A DNA stretch of 64,000 nucleotides from Chryseobacterium shigense (GTDB lineage Bacteria > Bacteroidota > Bacteroidia > Flavobacteriales > Weeksellaceae): NCBI RefSeq assembly GCF_900156575.1, contig NZ_FTNY01000002.1, positions 62,001 to 126,000 on the forward strand. Reading direction: 5' to 3'. The notes under the pieces were generated by a model. It did no database searches. It worked only from the letters and a program-made list of their open reading frames with translations, and was not told the DNA's origin. The position numbers and the translations under genes were made by a program. Shown one piece after another: positions 1-8,812 of the stretch (positions are counted from its first letter, which is position 1; the number at the start of each line of letters is the position of its first letter).

Positions 1-441
1 AACTGCCAATTTAAGCATATGGTCTTTATCTGCATCACTAAAACTATATGCCAGCTTATCGTTCACAAAATGTAACGCATCATAAAAAGCTGTTTTCACA
101 GTATCTGTAAAAATAATTTCTGATTTCAGATCCTTTTTATCGATTTTAAAAAAATAGGCAGGGCTTTCTATATTGATCGCATAGAATGAATTTTTATCCT
201 GTGCCAGCGTTCTGAACTGAAGTTTCATTTCAGAGAGTCTGATCTGTTTCTGATTTTTGAAATTTCTCAAATCAACAAACCCTAACTTTGAATCTGTTCC
301 GCTATACCAGACCTTTTCACCGTCAACTTCAAGAGCTCTTATACTTATCTTATCATTCAGAATCGTGTTAAAGCTTTCTATTTGCTGTGAAAACACCCAT
401 AGTCCAAGACTTAAAAATAAAATGGAAAAAGTTTTTTTCAT
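1..441 (-). CDS. secreted protein, 3' part missing (possible beta-propeller)
   Basis: This is the N-terminal 147 codons of a gene that runs off the left edge; the reading frame is open to base 1. The start ATG (441-439) is followed by a signal peptide, MKKTFSILFLSLGLWVFSQ, with a probable cut after the FSQ. The mature part contains strand-like stretches such as RALEVDGEKVWYSGTDSKLGFVDL and FYAINIESPAYFFKI, reminiscent of BNR/YCF48-type beta-propeller proteins often labelled oxidoreductase in this group. That assignment is from memory of the family, not proven here. It follows the amino acid permease on the same strand but a terminator lies between them, so it is probably a separate transcript. 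Confidence 0.8.
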   Translation of the reverse strand, partial: MKKTFSILFLSLGLWVFSQQIESFNTILNDKISIRALEVDGEKVWYSGTDSKLGFVDLRNFKNQKQIRLSEMKLQFRTLAQDKNSFYAINIESPAYFFKIDKKDLKSEIIFTDTVKTAFYDALHFVNDKLAYSFSDADKDHMLKLAV

Positions 442-448
442 AATGAAC

Positions 449-482
449 AAAAATAAAAAATCCGCAGGCATCTGCGGATTTT
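449..482 (-). terminator. intrinsic terminator of the amino acid permease gene
   Basis: An 11-bp hairpin (AAAATCCGCAG / CTGCGGATTTT, loop GCAT, 457-482) is followed on the minus strand by a T-rich run (complement of 451-460). It lies 16 bases after the permease stop codon. Confidence 0.85.
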
Positions 483-497
483 GAGTGTATATTTTTT

Positions 498-2039
498 TTA
501 ATCTAAATCAGGTTTTTCTAAAGGCTCCTGTTCTGCTTTAAAAGTCTCACCATATTCTCCTTTCTGAAGTTTAGAGTGTTTTTTACTGTACAGGAAGTAA
601 ACAAAAAATCCAATGATCAGCCAGGCGAAAGAATACATCTGTGCCTCCTTGCTCAGGTTAAAGATCAGATAAACATTGATTGCGATCCCTGAACAGGCAA
701 TAACAGGTAAAGCAGGAACTTTAAAGTTTCTCTGCAAATGAGGTTCTTTCACTCGTAATACCCAAACGGCTACACATACCATGGTAAAGGCAAATAAAGT
801 TCCGAAACTTGTCATGTGTGCCAGATCGTTAATAGGCGTAAGAGATGCAATAATTGCAATAACCACTCCCAAGATAAGAAGGTTTTTTGTAGGCACTCCT
901 GTTTTAGGGTTTACTTTTGAAAATGTAGCAGGAATCAATCCGTCTTTAGACATCCCTAAGAAAATTCTTGACTGTCCCATAATCATAACCATCAATACAG
1001 AGATTAATCCTACTGTAGCAGCAATGGTAATAATGTATCCTGCCCATGCGTATCCGGCAATATCAAATGCATACGCTACAGGAGCTTTGATCGCATCCGG
1101 ATATTTCCCAAGCGGATTGAAGTCGGTATAGTGCATCATTCCGGTTAATACCAGAGAAACAAGAATATATAAAAGGGTACAGATAATCAATGAAGCGATG
1201 ATGGCAAATGGTACGTCTTTTTTAGGGTTAATTGCTTCTCCTGCCTGAGTAGAAACGGCATCAAAACCTACATAAGCAAAGAAGATGGCAGAAGCTCCTG
1301 CCACTACTCCGGCAATACCATATGCGGAATGGGAGACCCCATTTTCAGTAATAGTGGTGGGTTCAGGAATAAAAGGAATCCAGTTTTTAAATGGATCAGC
1401 AGAGTTTAAAATGATATAAGCTCCTGCGATGATCACAAAAATAATAGCAGAAACCTTCAGGATTACAATAAAATTATTCGCTTTAGCAGCACCTTTTGTT
1501 CCTCTCACCAGGATAGAAATCACAAAGAATACGATCAAAAACGCGGGTAAATTCATTGAGAAACCAGAGTTTCCTGCAGCAATATAGGTCTGCGGATCTG
1601 AGGTAAGATAGGCAGGCAAATGCAATCCAAACATCTTGAGGAGCTTGGCAAAATATCCGGACCAGGAGACGGCGACGGTCATGGATCCCATTGCGTATTC
1701 CAAGATCAGCCCCCAGCCAATGATCCATGCAAAAATTTCACCTACTGTTCCGTACGCATAAGCATACGCTGAACCTTCTACCGGAAGAATGGAAGCAAAT
1801 TCTGCATAACAAAGTGCTGCAAATACACAGGCAATTCCCGCTATGACAAATGAAAGTGCGAGTGCAGGCCCGGCATTATAGTAAGCACCCGTTCCCGTAA
1901 GCACAAAAATTCCTCCTCCGATAATGGCTCCGATCCCGATAGCAGTAAGGCTCCATTTACCCAAAACGCGTTTCAGCTGGCTCTTTTTGATATCAGCTTC
2001 ATAAGCACTCATTGGTTTCTTAACCCAAATTTTAGACAT
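498..2039 (-). CDS. APC-family amino acid permease
   Basis: A 513-residue inner membrane transporter of the amino acid-polyamine-organocation superfamily, closest in look to the cationic amino acid transporter (CAT/YfnA) branch. The first helix carries the family glycine motif GIGAIIGGGIFVLTG (about residues 35-49), which forms the substrate site near the helix break. About 12 hydrophobic segments follow, with a charged C-terminal tail rich in Glu/Lys. The substrate cannot be read from sequence; amino acid:proton symport is the family norm. It starts at ATG 2039 and is divergent from pnuC across a 166-base AT-rich spacer. It is followed by its own terminator, so it is probably monocistronic. 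Confidence 0.93.
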   Translation of the reverse strand: MSKIWVKKPMSAYEADIKKSQLKRVLGKWSLTAIGIGAIIGGGIFVLTGTGAYYNAGPALALSFVIAGIACVFAALCYAEFASILPVEGSAYAYAYGTVGEIFAWIIGWGLILEYAMGSMTVAVSWSGYFAKLLKMFGLHLPAYLTSDPQTYIAAGNSGFSMNLPAFLIVFFVISILVRGTKGAAKANNFIVILKVSAIIFVIIAGAYIILNSADPFKNWIPFIPEPTTITENGVSHSAYGIAGVVAGASAIFFAYVGFDAVSTQAGEAINPKKDVPFAIIASLIICTLLYILVSLVLTGMMHYTDFNPLGKYPDAIKAPVAYAFDIAGYAWAGYIITIAATVGLISVLMVMIMGQSRIFLGMSKDGLIPATFSKVNPKTGVPTKNLLILGVVIAIIASLTPINDLAHMTSFGTLFAFTMVCVAVWVLRVKEPHLQRNFKVPALPVIACSGIAINVYLIFNLSKEAQMYSFAWLIIGFFVYFLYSKKHSKLQKGEYGETFKAEQEPLEKPDLD

Positions 2040-2192
2040 GTTTTTTTATTTAATTAAAGATTTACGAAAATATAAAAATTTTACAAACCTTAACGTTTAT
2101 TGATAAACTTTCGTGATTTATTTTACATTAAAATATTTAAAAAACTGATTTACACTTTATTTAATTTATTTTCAAAAGTGTTAATTTTTGTT

Positions 2193-2200
2193 TATTTTTG
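2193..2200 (+). promoter_or_regulatory. -7 promoter box of pnuC (probably leaderless)
   Basis: TATTTTTG matches the Bacteroidota -7 consensus TAnnTTTG. It ends 6 bases before the pnuC ATG, so the transcript should begin at or within a base or two of the start codon. The -33 element is weak (TTTT/TTTC about 20 bases upstream). Confidence 0.55.
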
Positions 2201-2205
2201 ATCGC

Positions 2206-2862
2206 ATGAATTTATATGATCTTTTTGTAAAGCCGTATGAAAACTACAGCGCTGTACAAATTCTACTGGAAGCTACAGGTACGGTTTTCGGAATTTTGAG
2301 CGTCTATTTTTCAATTAAAAAGAATATCTGGGTTTACCCTACCGGCATCATATCGACGATGATCTATGTGTACATTCTTTTCAATTTCGGTCTGTTGGGA
2401 GACTGTATGATCAATGTATATTATACTGCAATGAGTATTTATGGCTGGATATTATGGTCAAAAAACTCTAAAGATCACATTCATGTAGAAGTGAGCTGGG
2501 CTACTAAAAAAGAAAGAATATTCGCAGGAGTTCTTTTTTTCTTAAGTATGGCATTGGTTACGCTTATCTACTATTACAAACCTTATATAGACCATGACTT
2601 TTCTATGGAAGGAACCACCTTAGGATTGGACCATCTTGATTGGGCCAATTGGCTGGATGTCATCACAACTTCTATATTTTTGGTGGGTATGTGGTTGATG
2701 GCCAGACAGCGCATTGATAACTGGATTTTCTGGATCATTGGAGATTTTATATGCATCCCGATGATGATTTTTAAGGAGCTTGGAATCACTTCGGTTCAAT
2801 ATTTGGTATTTACTATAATGGCTATCTTAGGATACCTTAATTGGAAAAAAAGTTTAAAATAA
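2206..2862 (+). CDS. pnuC: PnuC-family nicotinamide riboside transporter
   Basis: A 218-residue membrane protein with about seven hydrophobic segments, the size and pattern of PnuC. These carriers move nicotinamide riboside by facilitated diffusion, feeding NAD salvage. Family features seen are the aromatic-rich membrane stretches around YPTGIISTMIYVYILF and the YYTAMSIYGWILW segment. The start is ATG 2206; an in-frame TTG at 2188 lies inside the promoter box and is not credible. No TPP riboswitch is visible upstream, so a thiamine-specific PnuT role is less likely but not excluded. No NAD-salvage kinase gene lies beside it. Confidence 0.88.
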   Translation: MNLYDLFVKPYENYSAVQILLEATGTVFGILSVYFSIKKNIWVYPTGIISTMIYVYILFNFGLLGDCMINVYYTAMSIYGWILWSKNSKDHIHVEVSWATKKERIFAGVLFFLSMALVTLIYYYKPYIDHDFSMEGTTLGLDHLDWANWLDVITTSIFLVGMWLMARQRIDNWIFWIIGDFICIPMMIFKELGITSVQYLVFTIMAILGYLNWKKSLK

Positions 2863-2881
2863 AAAAATATACAATAAAGTC

Positions 2882-3571
2882 ATGAAAAATTTATTTAAAA
2901 TAGCATTCAGCATCGTTGCTATTGCCAGTTTGTCATCCTGTTTAGCTTATGGTGATGGCTATTCAAACAATGGTTACGGAGATCCTTATTATAATAACGG
3001 AGCTTACTATGCTCCTTCCGGTTATTACGGAAATGGCGGTTATTATGGAAATGACGGTTACTATTACAGAAACGACGTCAATTATTACTATGATAATGGT
3101 GCTCCTTATTATTACTATAACTCAGGAAATAGCAGAAGGAAAGTTTATGTAGAAAGAAAAACTACGGTAACTTCACAGAGACCCAACAACGGATTCCAAA
3201 ATACCCGTACGACTAACAACGGTGGCAGCTACAATAACAATAGCGGTGGCGGATTTAATAACAACCGAGGAAGTAGTACCAATAACGGATTCAGAAATTC
3301 GAATAACACTAATTCGAATAATAACCAGAGATCACAAAGCACCCAGAGTAACGGAGGCTTCAGAAATCAGAACAGTAATAATCAGGGAACTCAAAATAAT
3401 CAAAGCGGTGGCGGTTTCAGAAATACAACACAGTATAATCAGAACCAAAACAGCACCAGACCAGTGGAGTCATCCAACGGCGGGTTTAGAGGAAGTACAA
3501 GTTCTCCAAGCACTCCTCAGCAAAGCAGCGGTTCCACAAGGCAGCAGTCAAGCGGAGGTGGATTTAGATAA
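2882..3571 (+). CDS. Tyr/Asn/Gly-rich low-complexity lipoprotein
   Basis: A 229-residue predicted lipoprotein. A short signal sequence ends in the lipobox SLSSC with the acylated Cys at residue 20. The mature part has two low-complexity zones. Residues about 23-80 are Tyr/Gly/Asn-rich (repeats around NGGYYGNDGYYY). The C-terminal half is Asn/Ser/Gln/Gly-rich with the unit GGFRN or GGGFR returning about seven times, including as the last residues. There is no enzymatic domain. It is expected to be an extended, surface- or periplasm-exposed anchor protein; the function is unknown. It lies 19 bases after pnuC and ends at a strong terminator, so it may be co-transcribed with pnuC. Confidence 0.85.
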   Translation: MKNLFKIAFSIVAIASLSSCLAYGDGYSNNGYGDPYYNNGAYYAPSGYYGNGGYYGNDGYYYRNDVNYYYDNGAPYYYYNSGNSRRKVYVERKTTVTSQRPNNGFQNTRTTNNGGSYNNNSGGGFNNNRGSSTNNGFRNSNNTNSNNNQRSQSTQSNGGFRNQNSNNQGTQNNQSGGGFRNTTQYNQNQNSTRPVESSNGGFRGSTSSPSTPQQSSGSTRQQSSGGGFR

Positions 3572-3587
3572 AACGATTATAAATAAG

Positions 3588-3621
3588 AAAACGAACAGCT
3601 CACCCTGTTCGTTTTCATTTT
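3588..3621 (+). terminator. intrinsic terminator after the lipoprotein gene
   Basis: A perfect 11-bp stem (AAAACGAACAG / CTGTTCGTTTT, 3588-3598 with 3605-3615, 6-base loop) is followed by a T-rich tail. Confidence 0.85.
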
Positions 3622-3629
3622 AAATATAT

Positions 3630-3637
3630 TAATTTTG
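3630..3637 (+). promoter_or_regulatory. -7 promoter box of dapF
   Basis: TAATTTTG fits TAnnTTTG and lies 25 bases before the dapF ATG, giving a short leader. No convincing -33 TTG is seen at the expected distance. Confidence 0.5.
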
Positions 3638-3662
3638 CTCGTCAATTTTAGACTAAAAGAAT

Positions 3663-4430
3663 ATGGAATTTTATAAATATCAGGGGACTGGAAATGATTT
3701 TGTGATGGTAGACAACCGGGACCTACAGTTTCCAAAGGAGAAAGATCTTATTGAAAAATTATGTGACAGACATTTTGGAATCGGTGCCGATGGGCTTATC
3801 CTTTTGGAAAACGAAGGCGATTATGATTTCAAAATGGTTTACTACAATTCAGATGGTGGTGAAAGCACCATGTGTGGAAATGGCGGAAGATGTCTCGTGG
3901 CTTTTGCTTTCTTCCTAGATATCTTTGAAGACAAATGTAAATTCATTGCAACTGATGGTGAACATGAAGCTGAGATCCATAATGGCATCATCAGATTAAA
4001 GATGATTGATGTAGATGCGGTTTCCATGGATGGAGAAGATACAGTCCTGAATACCGGATCTCCCCATTATGTAAAATATGTGGAAGACCTGGTCAATTAC
4101 GATGTTTTTGCAAAAGGACATAGCATCAGAAATTCAGAAAATTATAAGGAAAAAGGCATTAATGTGAATTTTGTTGAAAAAATTACAGATGATGAAATTT
4201 TTGTAAGAACCTATGAACGAGGGGTTGAGGACGAAACTTTCAGTTGTGGAACAGGAGTTACCGCTTCTGCTTTAACTTTTCTGCAAAAACATAATCTAAT
4301 CTCTGTAAAAGTTACAACCCTAGGCGGAAATCTGAAGGTTCATGCTGAGAAAAACGGAAATTCTTTTCAAAATATTTGGTTGGAAGGTCCTGCGAAGCAA
4401 GTTTTTAGAGGTAAAATAGATCTTATTTAA
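3663..4430 (+). CDS. dapF: diaminopimelate epimerase
   Basis: A 255-residue cytosolic, cofactor-free epimerase that converts LL-diaminopimelate to the meso form, used for lysine and for peptidoglycan. Both catalytic cysteines are present: Cys71 in MCGNGGRC and Cys195 in FSCGTGVTA. The N-terminal KYQGTGNDFV motif is also typical. Length is close to the family norm (about 270). The start ATG is preceded by the A-rich TAAAAGAAT. It is followed after 29 bases by mltG on the same strand, so the two cell-wall genes probably form an operon. Confidence 0.96.
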   Translation: MEFYKYQGTGNDFVMVDNRDLQFPKEKDLIEKLCDRHFGIGADGLILLENEGDYDFKMVYYNSDGGESTMCGNGGRCLVAFAFFLDIFEDKCKFIATDGEHEAEIHNGIIRLKMIDVDAVSMDGEDTVLNTGSPHYVKYVEDLVNYDVFAKGHSIRNSENYKEKGINVNFVEKITDDEIFVRTYERGVEDETFSCGTGVTASALTFLQKHNLISVKVTTLGGNLKVHAEKNGNSFQNIWLEGPAKQVFRGKIDLI

Positions 4431-4459
4431 AAACAAACTTTTAATCAATTTTTTTAATA

Positions 4460-5485
4460 ATGAAAAAAACTGTTCTCGTTATCGCTCTTGTTATTTTTGG
4501 AGCGGCAGGATTTTTTGGTTTGAGATTTTATAATAAATATTATGGAAACAATGTGGAGAAGGACGGTTACGTTCTGATTCCCCACAAGGCGGATTTCAAG
4601 CAGATTCTTGATTCGGTGGGTCCCTATATAAAAGATAAGGAAGCTTTTGAAGCTGTGGCCAGGGATAAAGATCTGGATCAGTATTTTAAACCTGGACGTT
4701 ACCATTTTCAGGCAGGGGAAGGAAACACAAAGCTTGTGAATATGATTAAGGCAGGAAACCAGGCTGAAAATAGTTTCAGAATCGGAGATTTTGGAGACAT
4801 GTACCAGATGATAGGAAAAGTTACAAAAAAAACTGAGCTGGATTCTCTACACTTTGTGAATGACCTGAACCAAATTGCGGTGGAAAAAGGCTATAAAAAT
4901 GCAGAAGATTTAAAGAAGTATTTCTTTATTGATACTTATAATTTTTTCTGGACGGTAAGTCCGAGGGAATTTTTCAAAAAATTTGATGAACAGTATAATG
5001 ATTTCTGGACGAGTGAAAGAAAAACCAAGGAACAGCAATCAGGTCTTACCAGAGATCAGATCTATTCGCTGGCTTCGATTGTTTATAAAGAATCCGGAGG
5101 CAAGAAAGACGAAATGAAAACCATTGCAGGTTTGTATATGAACAGATATAGAAAAGGAATGAAGCTTCAGTCTGATCCTACGGTCATTTATGCGATCAAT
5201 AAACAAACTAATTTCAAGGAACCGATCAAAAGGGTGCTTTATAAACATCTGTCTACCCCTTCACCTTATAATACTTATGCTAATGCAGGAATTCCTCCGG
5301 GACCGATTTGTGTGGTAGACAAAAACTCGGTAGATGCTGTTTTAAATGCAGAAAACAACAATTATATATTTATGTGTGCAGATCCGGCAAGGTTTGGCTA
5401 TCATAAATTTACGGCCAGCGCAGAAGAGCATGCCATCAATGCAAAAGCGTACCAGGACTGGCTGAATTCAAAAAATATAAAATAA
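4460..5485 (+). CDS. mltG: endolytic murein transglycosylase MltG
   Basis: A 341-residue membrane-anchored lytic transglycosylase (YceG-like) that cuts nascent glycan strands and is thought to set their length. It has one N-terminal membrane helix (about residues 4-22), a LysM-like region, and the catalytic domain with the conserved motif SLASIVYKESGG, whose Glu211 is the expected catalytic residue. The SDPTVIYA and PSPYNTY motifs near the C-terminus are family hallmarks. It is directly downstream of dapF, which supports a shared peptidoglycan role. Confidence 0.95.
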   Translation: MKKTVLVIALVIFGAAGFFGLRFYNKYYGNNVEKDGYVLIPHKADFKQILDSVGPYIKDKEAFEAVARDKDLDQYFKPGRYHFQAGEGNTKLVNMIKAGNQAENSFRIGDFGDMYQMIGKVTKKTELDSLHFVNDLNQIAVEKGYKNAEDLKKYFFIDTYNFFWTVSPREFFKKFDEQYNDFWTSERKTKEQQSGLTRDQIYSLASIVYKESGGKKDEMKTIAGLYMNRYRKGMKLQSDPTVIYAINKQTNFKEPIKRVLYKHLSTPSPYNTYANAGIPPGPICVVDKNSVDAVLNAENNNYIFMCADPARFGYHKFTASAEEHAINAKAYQDWLNSKNIK

Positions 5486-5655
5486 AAAATTAATTTAACT
5501 TTTATTTAACAATACGATAATTAACTTTTAACACTTACATACGACTTATACATCTATAAATAATACATAAATTATAATATTTTGAAAATCAACCCAATTA
5601 ATGATTTCATAATGTTATAAGTTATACTTTCACGATTTTACACAAACAATACCTT

Positions 5656-8211
5656 ATGAATCAGACGGAAATTGTCAACATTTTCACCAAAAAAACGCTA
5701 GCACTTACTTTTGTACTTTCGGCAGCTGCAATGGCATTTGCGCAAGATAAAGCAGGCGTTACGGGAATGATTGTCAACAAAAACAACCAGCCGGTTCCCT
5801 ATGCTTCTGTGACGTTCAGCAATAAAGTGAACAAAGCATTAAGCGACGCTGTACTTACCGACGAAAAAGGACAGTACAAACTGGAATTAGCTCCTGGAAA
5901 CTATGATATCACCGTAGAAGCCATTGACTACAAGAAAAGCACTATTACCAAAAATATTGCAGGTGCAGGAAATATCGGTGCTTTGTCGATAGAAGCTGAA
6001 GCTACAAGTACTGCCGGGAATAAAACTCAGGAGATCCAGGGCGTAGTCATTACTGCTGCGGCCACAAAACCTTATAAAGTAGAACTTGACAAAAGAACTT
6101 ACGACCCTTCTCAGGATATTGTAAGTAAAGGGGGAAATCTTCAGGATGTCCTTTCCAACGTTCCTTCTGTTTCCGTAGATACGGACGGTACTGTTTCGAT
6201 GAGAGGTAGCTCCAATGTAAGGTTCCTAATTAACGGAAAGCCGTCTGCCCTTCTTGGAATAGATGACGGTGCCAATGCACTTCAAAGTATTCCGGCAGAC
6301 CAGATCGATAGAATTGAAGTGATCACGAACCCTTCTTCTAAATTTGAAGCAAGCGGTACAGCGGGGATTCTGAATATTATTTTAAAGAAAACCAAGAAAA
6401 CAGGTTTCAACGGTAGTGTTATCGGAACTTTAGGATATCTTCCTCAAACCAACCTGAACGCCAACCTTAACTGGAGAAAAGGAAACTTTACATGGTTTCT
6501 AAATGGCGGAGGGGGATACAGGGAGTCAAAAAATACCAGCAGAAATGATGATTATTTTAACAATGCCGTATTAGATGATGATTTGGTACAAAGAAATACT
6601 AACTCTGAAACTAAAAGTAAAAACAACAACTATAATGCTTCTGCAGGTATCGTTTATGACATTTCTGAAAAAACCTCAGTAAATGCATCCGGAACTGTAA
6701 GAACTTTTGACAGTGAAAATTTTGGAAATATTGATTATCGTTATACTCCGCTAAAAAATCCTTTTTATACATCAAACAGAAGTACTTTCGGAACAAACAA
6801 TAACCTTGCTTTTCAAGGTGATTTTGGGTTAGATCATAAATTTGATGATAAAGGACAGAATTTATCATTATCATTAAGTTTACAGAGAAGCCGATCATAC
6901 AATGATACCAATATTGATGATACTATTGATAATTTGAAAGATATCATTAATCAAAATACCACGAATAGATCTGTTATTGGTAAAGCTGATTATGAGTTGC
7001 CTATTGGTGACTATTCAAAATTGGAAGCAGGATATAGAATTGATATCAATACCAATGATTATAGCAATGATGTGCGTGAAAGCACCGCAACAAAGCCATT
7101 AGATTTTCTTAAGCCATACACTTACGATGCAACCTATAAGGAGACTTTCAATGCTTTTTATTTACAATTCAAAAGTAAAATCGGAAAATTAGGGTATCAG
7201 GTAGGTGTAAGAGATGAATTGTCGAATGTAGATATTAATTATCTAAGCCTTGACCCCAAGAAAAATGTGCCTGCAACGACTAAAAATTACAATAACTTAT
7301 TCCCAAGCGTCTATTTAAGTTATGAATTCGCTAAGGATAATCAGTTGCTATTAAACTACACAAGAAGAATAGACCGCCCAAGGTCATTCTTTATGATTCC
7401 TAACCCGAGTTATAACGATAACCAGAATATTTTTGACGGAAACATTGATCTGAATCCATCCTACGTAGACTCTTTTGAATTTGGGTACAGTATTTCAAAA
7501 AAGAAATTTACGATTAACCCTACGCTCTATTACAGACATCAGACTGATGACACAAAAATGTTAGTGTATAATATTCTGGCTACAGATGAAAATGGAGTTA
7601 TTACTAATCCAAAGCGTATAGAATCTCATACAAAACCTATTAACCTGGGTACAGATGACCGTTTCGGTTTAGATTTAAACTTCAACTGGGATGCAACAAG
7701 TTGGTTGAAATTCTTAGGAAATGTAGACCTTTTTGGTTACAATACAAAAGGAAGCACGCTATATGATACCTTTGATAAAAATGGCAATCCTATTCAGGCG
7801 GTTGCTGATTTTAATGGTAAGGGTTTTTCAACAAGAGCAAGACTTTCTTCAACATTTAAAGTAGATAAAACATTCAGCTTCCAGTTACAAGGATTCTACA
7901 GAGGGGGCCAGAAAACGGCTTATCAGGATAGAAAAGACATGTATGCCATCAGTCTTGGTGCTTCTAAAACCATTTGGAAAGGTGACGGAACTTTAGCATT
8001 CAACGTTCAGGATATTTTTAATACCAGAGCAATGAGATCTACAACCTATACAGCCAATAGCGTAAGGGATTCTTATATGCAGTGGCAACCGAGACAGTTC
8101 TCTGTTTCTCTTACCTACAGATTCAAGCAAGGTGAGAAGGTAGAACAGCCTAAAAGGAAAAAAGACATCAACTCCAACGCCTCTGGAGACGACCAACAAG
8201 GTCCAATGTAA
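5656..8211 (+). CDS. TonB-dependent receptor-like outer membrane beta-barrel protein
   Basis: An 851-residue outer membrane protein. Order: a signal peptide ending near AMAFAQ (residue 30); a carboxypeptidase-regulatory-like beta-sandwich (about 35-115, GMIVNKNNQPVPYASV); a plug domain (about 130-250, with DVLSNVPSVSVDTDG and VEVITNPSSKFEASG); then a beta-barrel ending in FSVSLTYRF. A hydrophilic Lys/Asp/Gln tail of about 25 residues follows the last strand, which is unusual for a TonB barrel. It resembles the OMP_b-brl_3 family, whose ligands are mostly unknown. It stands alone after a 170-base AT-rich spacer; no SusD partner is adjacent, so it is not a SusC. Confidence 0.9.
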   Translation: MNQTEIVNIFTKKTLALTFVLSAAAMAFAQDKAGVTGMIVNKNNQPVPYASVTFSNKVNKALSDAVLTDEKGQYKLELAPGNYDITVEAIDYKKSTITKNIAGAGNIGALSIEAEATSTAGNKTQEIQGVVITAAATKPYKVELDKRTYDPSQDIVSKGGNLQDVLSNVPSVSVDTDGTVSMRGSSNVRFLINGKPSALLGIDDGANALQSIPADQIDRIEVITNPSSKFEASGTAGILNIILKKTKKTGFNGSVIGTLGYLPQTNLNANLNWRKGNFTWFLNGGGGYRESKNTSRNDDYFNNAVLDDDLVQRNTNSETKSKNNNYNASAGIVYDISEKTSVNASGTVRTFDSENFGNIDYRYTPLKNPFYTSNRSTFGTNNNLAFQGDFGLDHKFDDKGQNLSLSLSLQRSRSYNDTNIDDTIDNLKDIINQNTTNRSVIGKADYELPIGDYSKLEAGYRIDINTNDYSNDVRESTATKPLDFLKPYTYDATYKETFNAFYLQFKSKIGKLGYQVGVRDELSNVDINYLSLDPKKNVPATTKNYNNLFPSVYLSYEFAKDNQLLLNYTRRIDRPRSFFMIPNPSYNDNQNIFDGNIDLNPSYVDSFEFGYSISKKKFTINPTLYYRHQTDDTKMLVYNILATDENGVITNPKRIESHTKPINLGTDDRFGLDLNFNWDATSWLKFLGNVDLFGYNTKGSTLYDTFDKNGNPIQAVADFNGKGFSTRARLSSTFKVDKTFSFQLQGFYRGGQKTAYQDRKDMYAISLGASKTIWKGDGTLAFNVQDIFNTRAMRSTTYTANSVRDSYMQWQPRQFSVSLTYRFKQGEKVEQPKRKKDINSNASGDDQQGPM

Positions 8212-8217
8212 TACCAC

Positions 8218-8253
8218 AAAAAATCCCGAAAAAAATATTTTTCGGGATTTTTT
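8218..8253. terminator. bidirectional terminator between convergent genes
   Basis: A long stem (AAAAAATCCCGAAAAA / TTTTTCGGGATTTTTT) has A- and T-runs on both flanks and serves the TonB receptor (+) and the cytidylyltransferase gene (-). Confidence 0.85.
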
Positions 8254-8706
8254 TTATTTTATGGTTTCGGCCTTTTCGTATTTTTCTTTCTCGGCTTCAT
8301 AGATTCTTTTTCTAAGATCACTGGTAGAAAACCTATGGTCCCTTTTATTGTAAAAGATCTCTATTCCTTTTTCCTCACAATATTGTTTACCCGTAAAATC
8401 TTTATCCATATAATCATCACCGATGATCCTTACATCAATCACGAATGACTTCAAAATATCCAACAGATCTTCTTCCGTATAATAAGGAATAATCTCGTCA
8501 ACAGCATTGACAGCCTTAAGCTGAATATACCTCTCAACAATAGTCTGGCTCGGTTTATTTTTGTTTGGACGATCGTGAGAAGGATCTATCTGAAGGCCTA
8601 CGATCAAATAATCGCATATTGTTTTCGCTTCTTCAAGCATTTTAATATGTCCTGCATGCAGTAAATCAAATGAGGAAAATGTAATACCTATTTTCTGTGT
8701 TTTCAT
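8254..8706 (-). CDS. cytidylyltransferase / adenylyltransferase family protein (TagD-like)
   Basis: A 150-residue nucleotidyltransferase of the HxGH superfamily. The nucleotide-binding motif HAGH is at residues 17-20 (DLLHAGHIKML), and the second motif FSTSDLRKR matches the ISTTxLxxR signature of glycerol-3-phosphate cytidylyltransferases. It probably activates a phosphorylated polyol or sugar with CTP. It is the last gene of a minus-strand run with galE and a DegT-type aminotransferase, which suggests a role in cell-surface polysaccharide or lipopolysaccharide precursors. The exact substrate is not readable. It is separated from galE by 106 bases and may have its own promoter. Confidence 0.88.
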   Translation of the reverse strand: MKTQKIGITFSSFDLLHAGHIKMLEEAKTICDYLIVGLQIDPSHDRPNKNKPSQTIVERYIQLKAVNAVDEIIPYYTEEDLLDILKSFVIDVRIIGDDYMDKDFTGKQYCEEKGIEIFYNKRDHRFSTSDLRKRIYEAEKEKYEKAETIK

Positions 8707-8812
8707 ATTAATTTCAATTAAAATTCTATTAAAAAAACTTCCATTTTCCTAAAGTATCAAACAATGAAGATCAGGAAGAATATCTTATAATTTGCTTTTG
8801 ATTTTTTCTTGT

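Noticed and set aside
2040..2205. TPP riboswitch upstream of pnuC
   Set aside because: No CTGAGA...ACC(T/C)GA-type core; the promoter box is 6 bases from the ATG.
3222..3623. 133-codon ORF in another frame of the Asn/Gly-rich lipoprotein gene
   Set aside because: Arises from the low-complexity repeats; no signal peptide or homology pattern, and it runs through the terminator stem.
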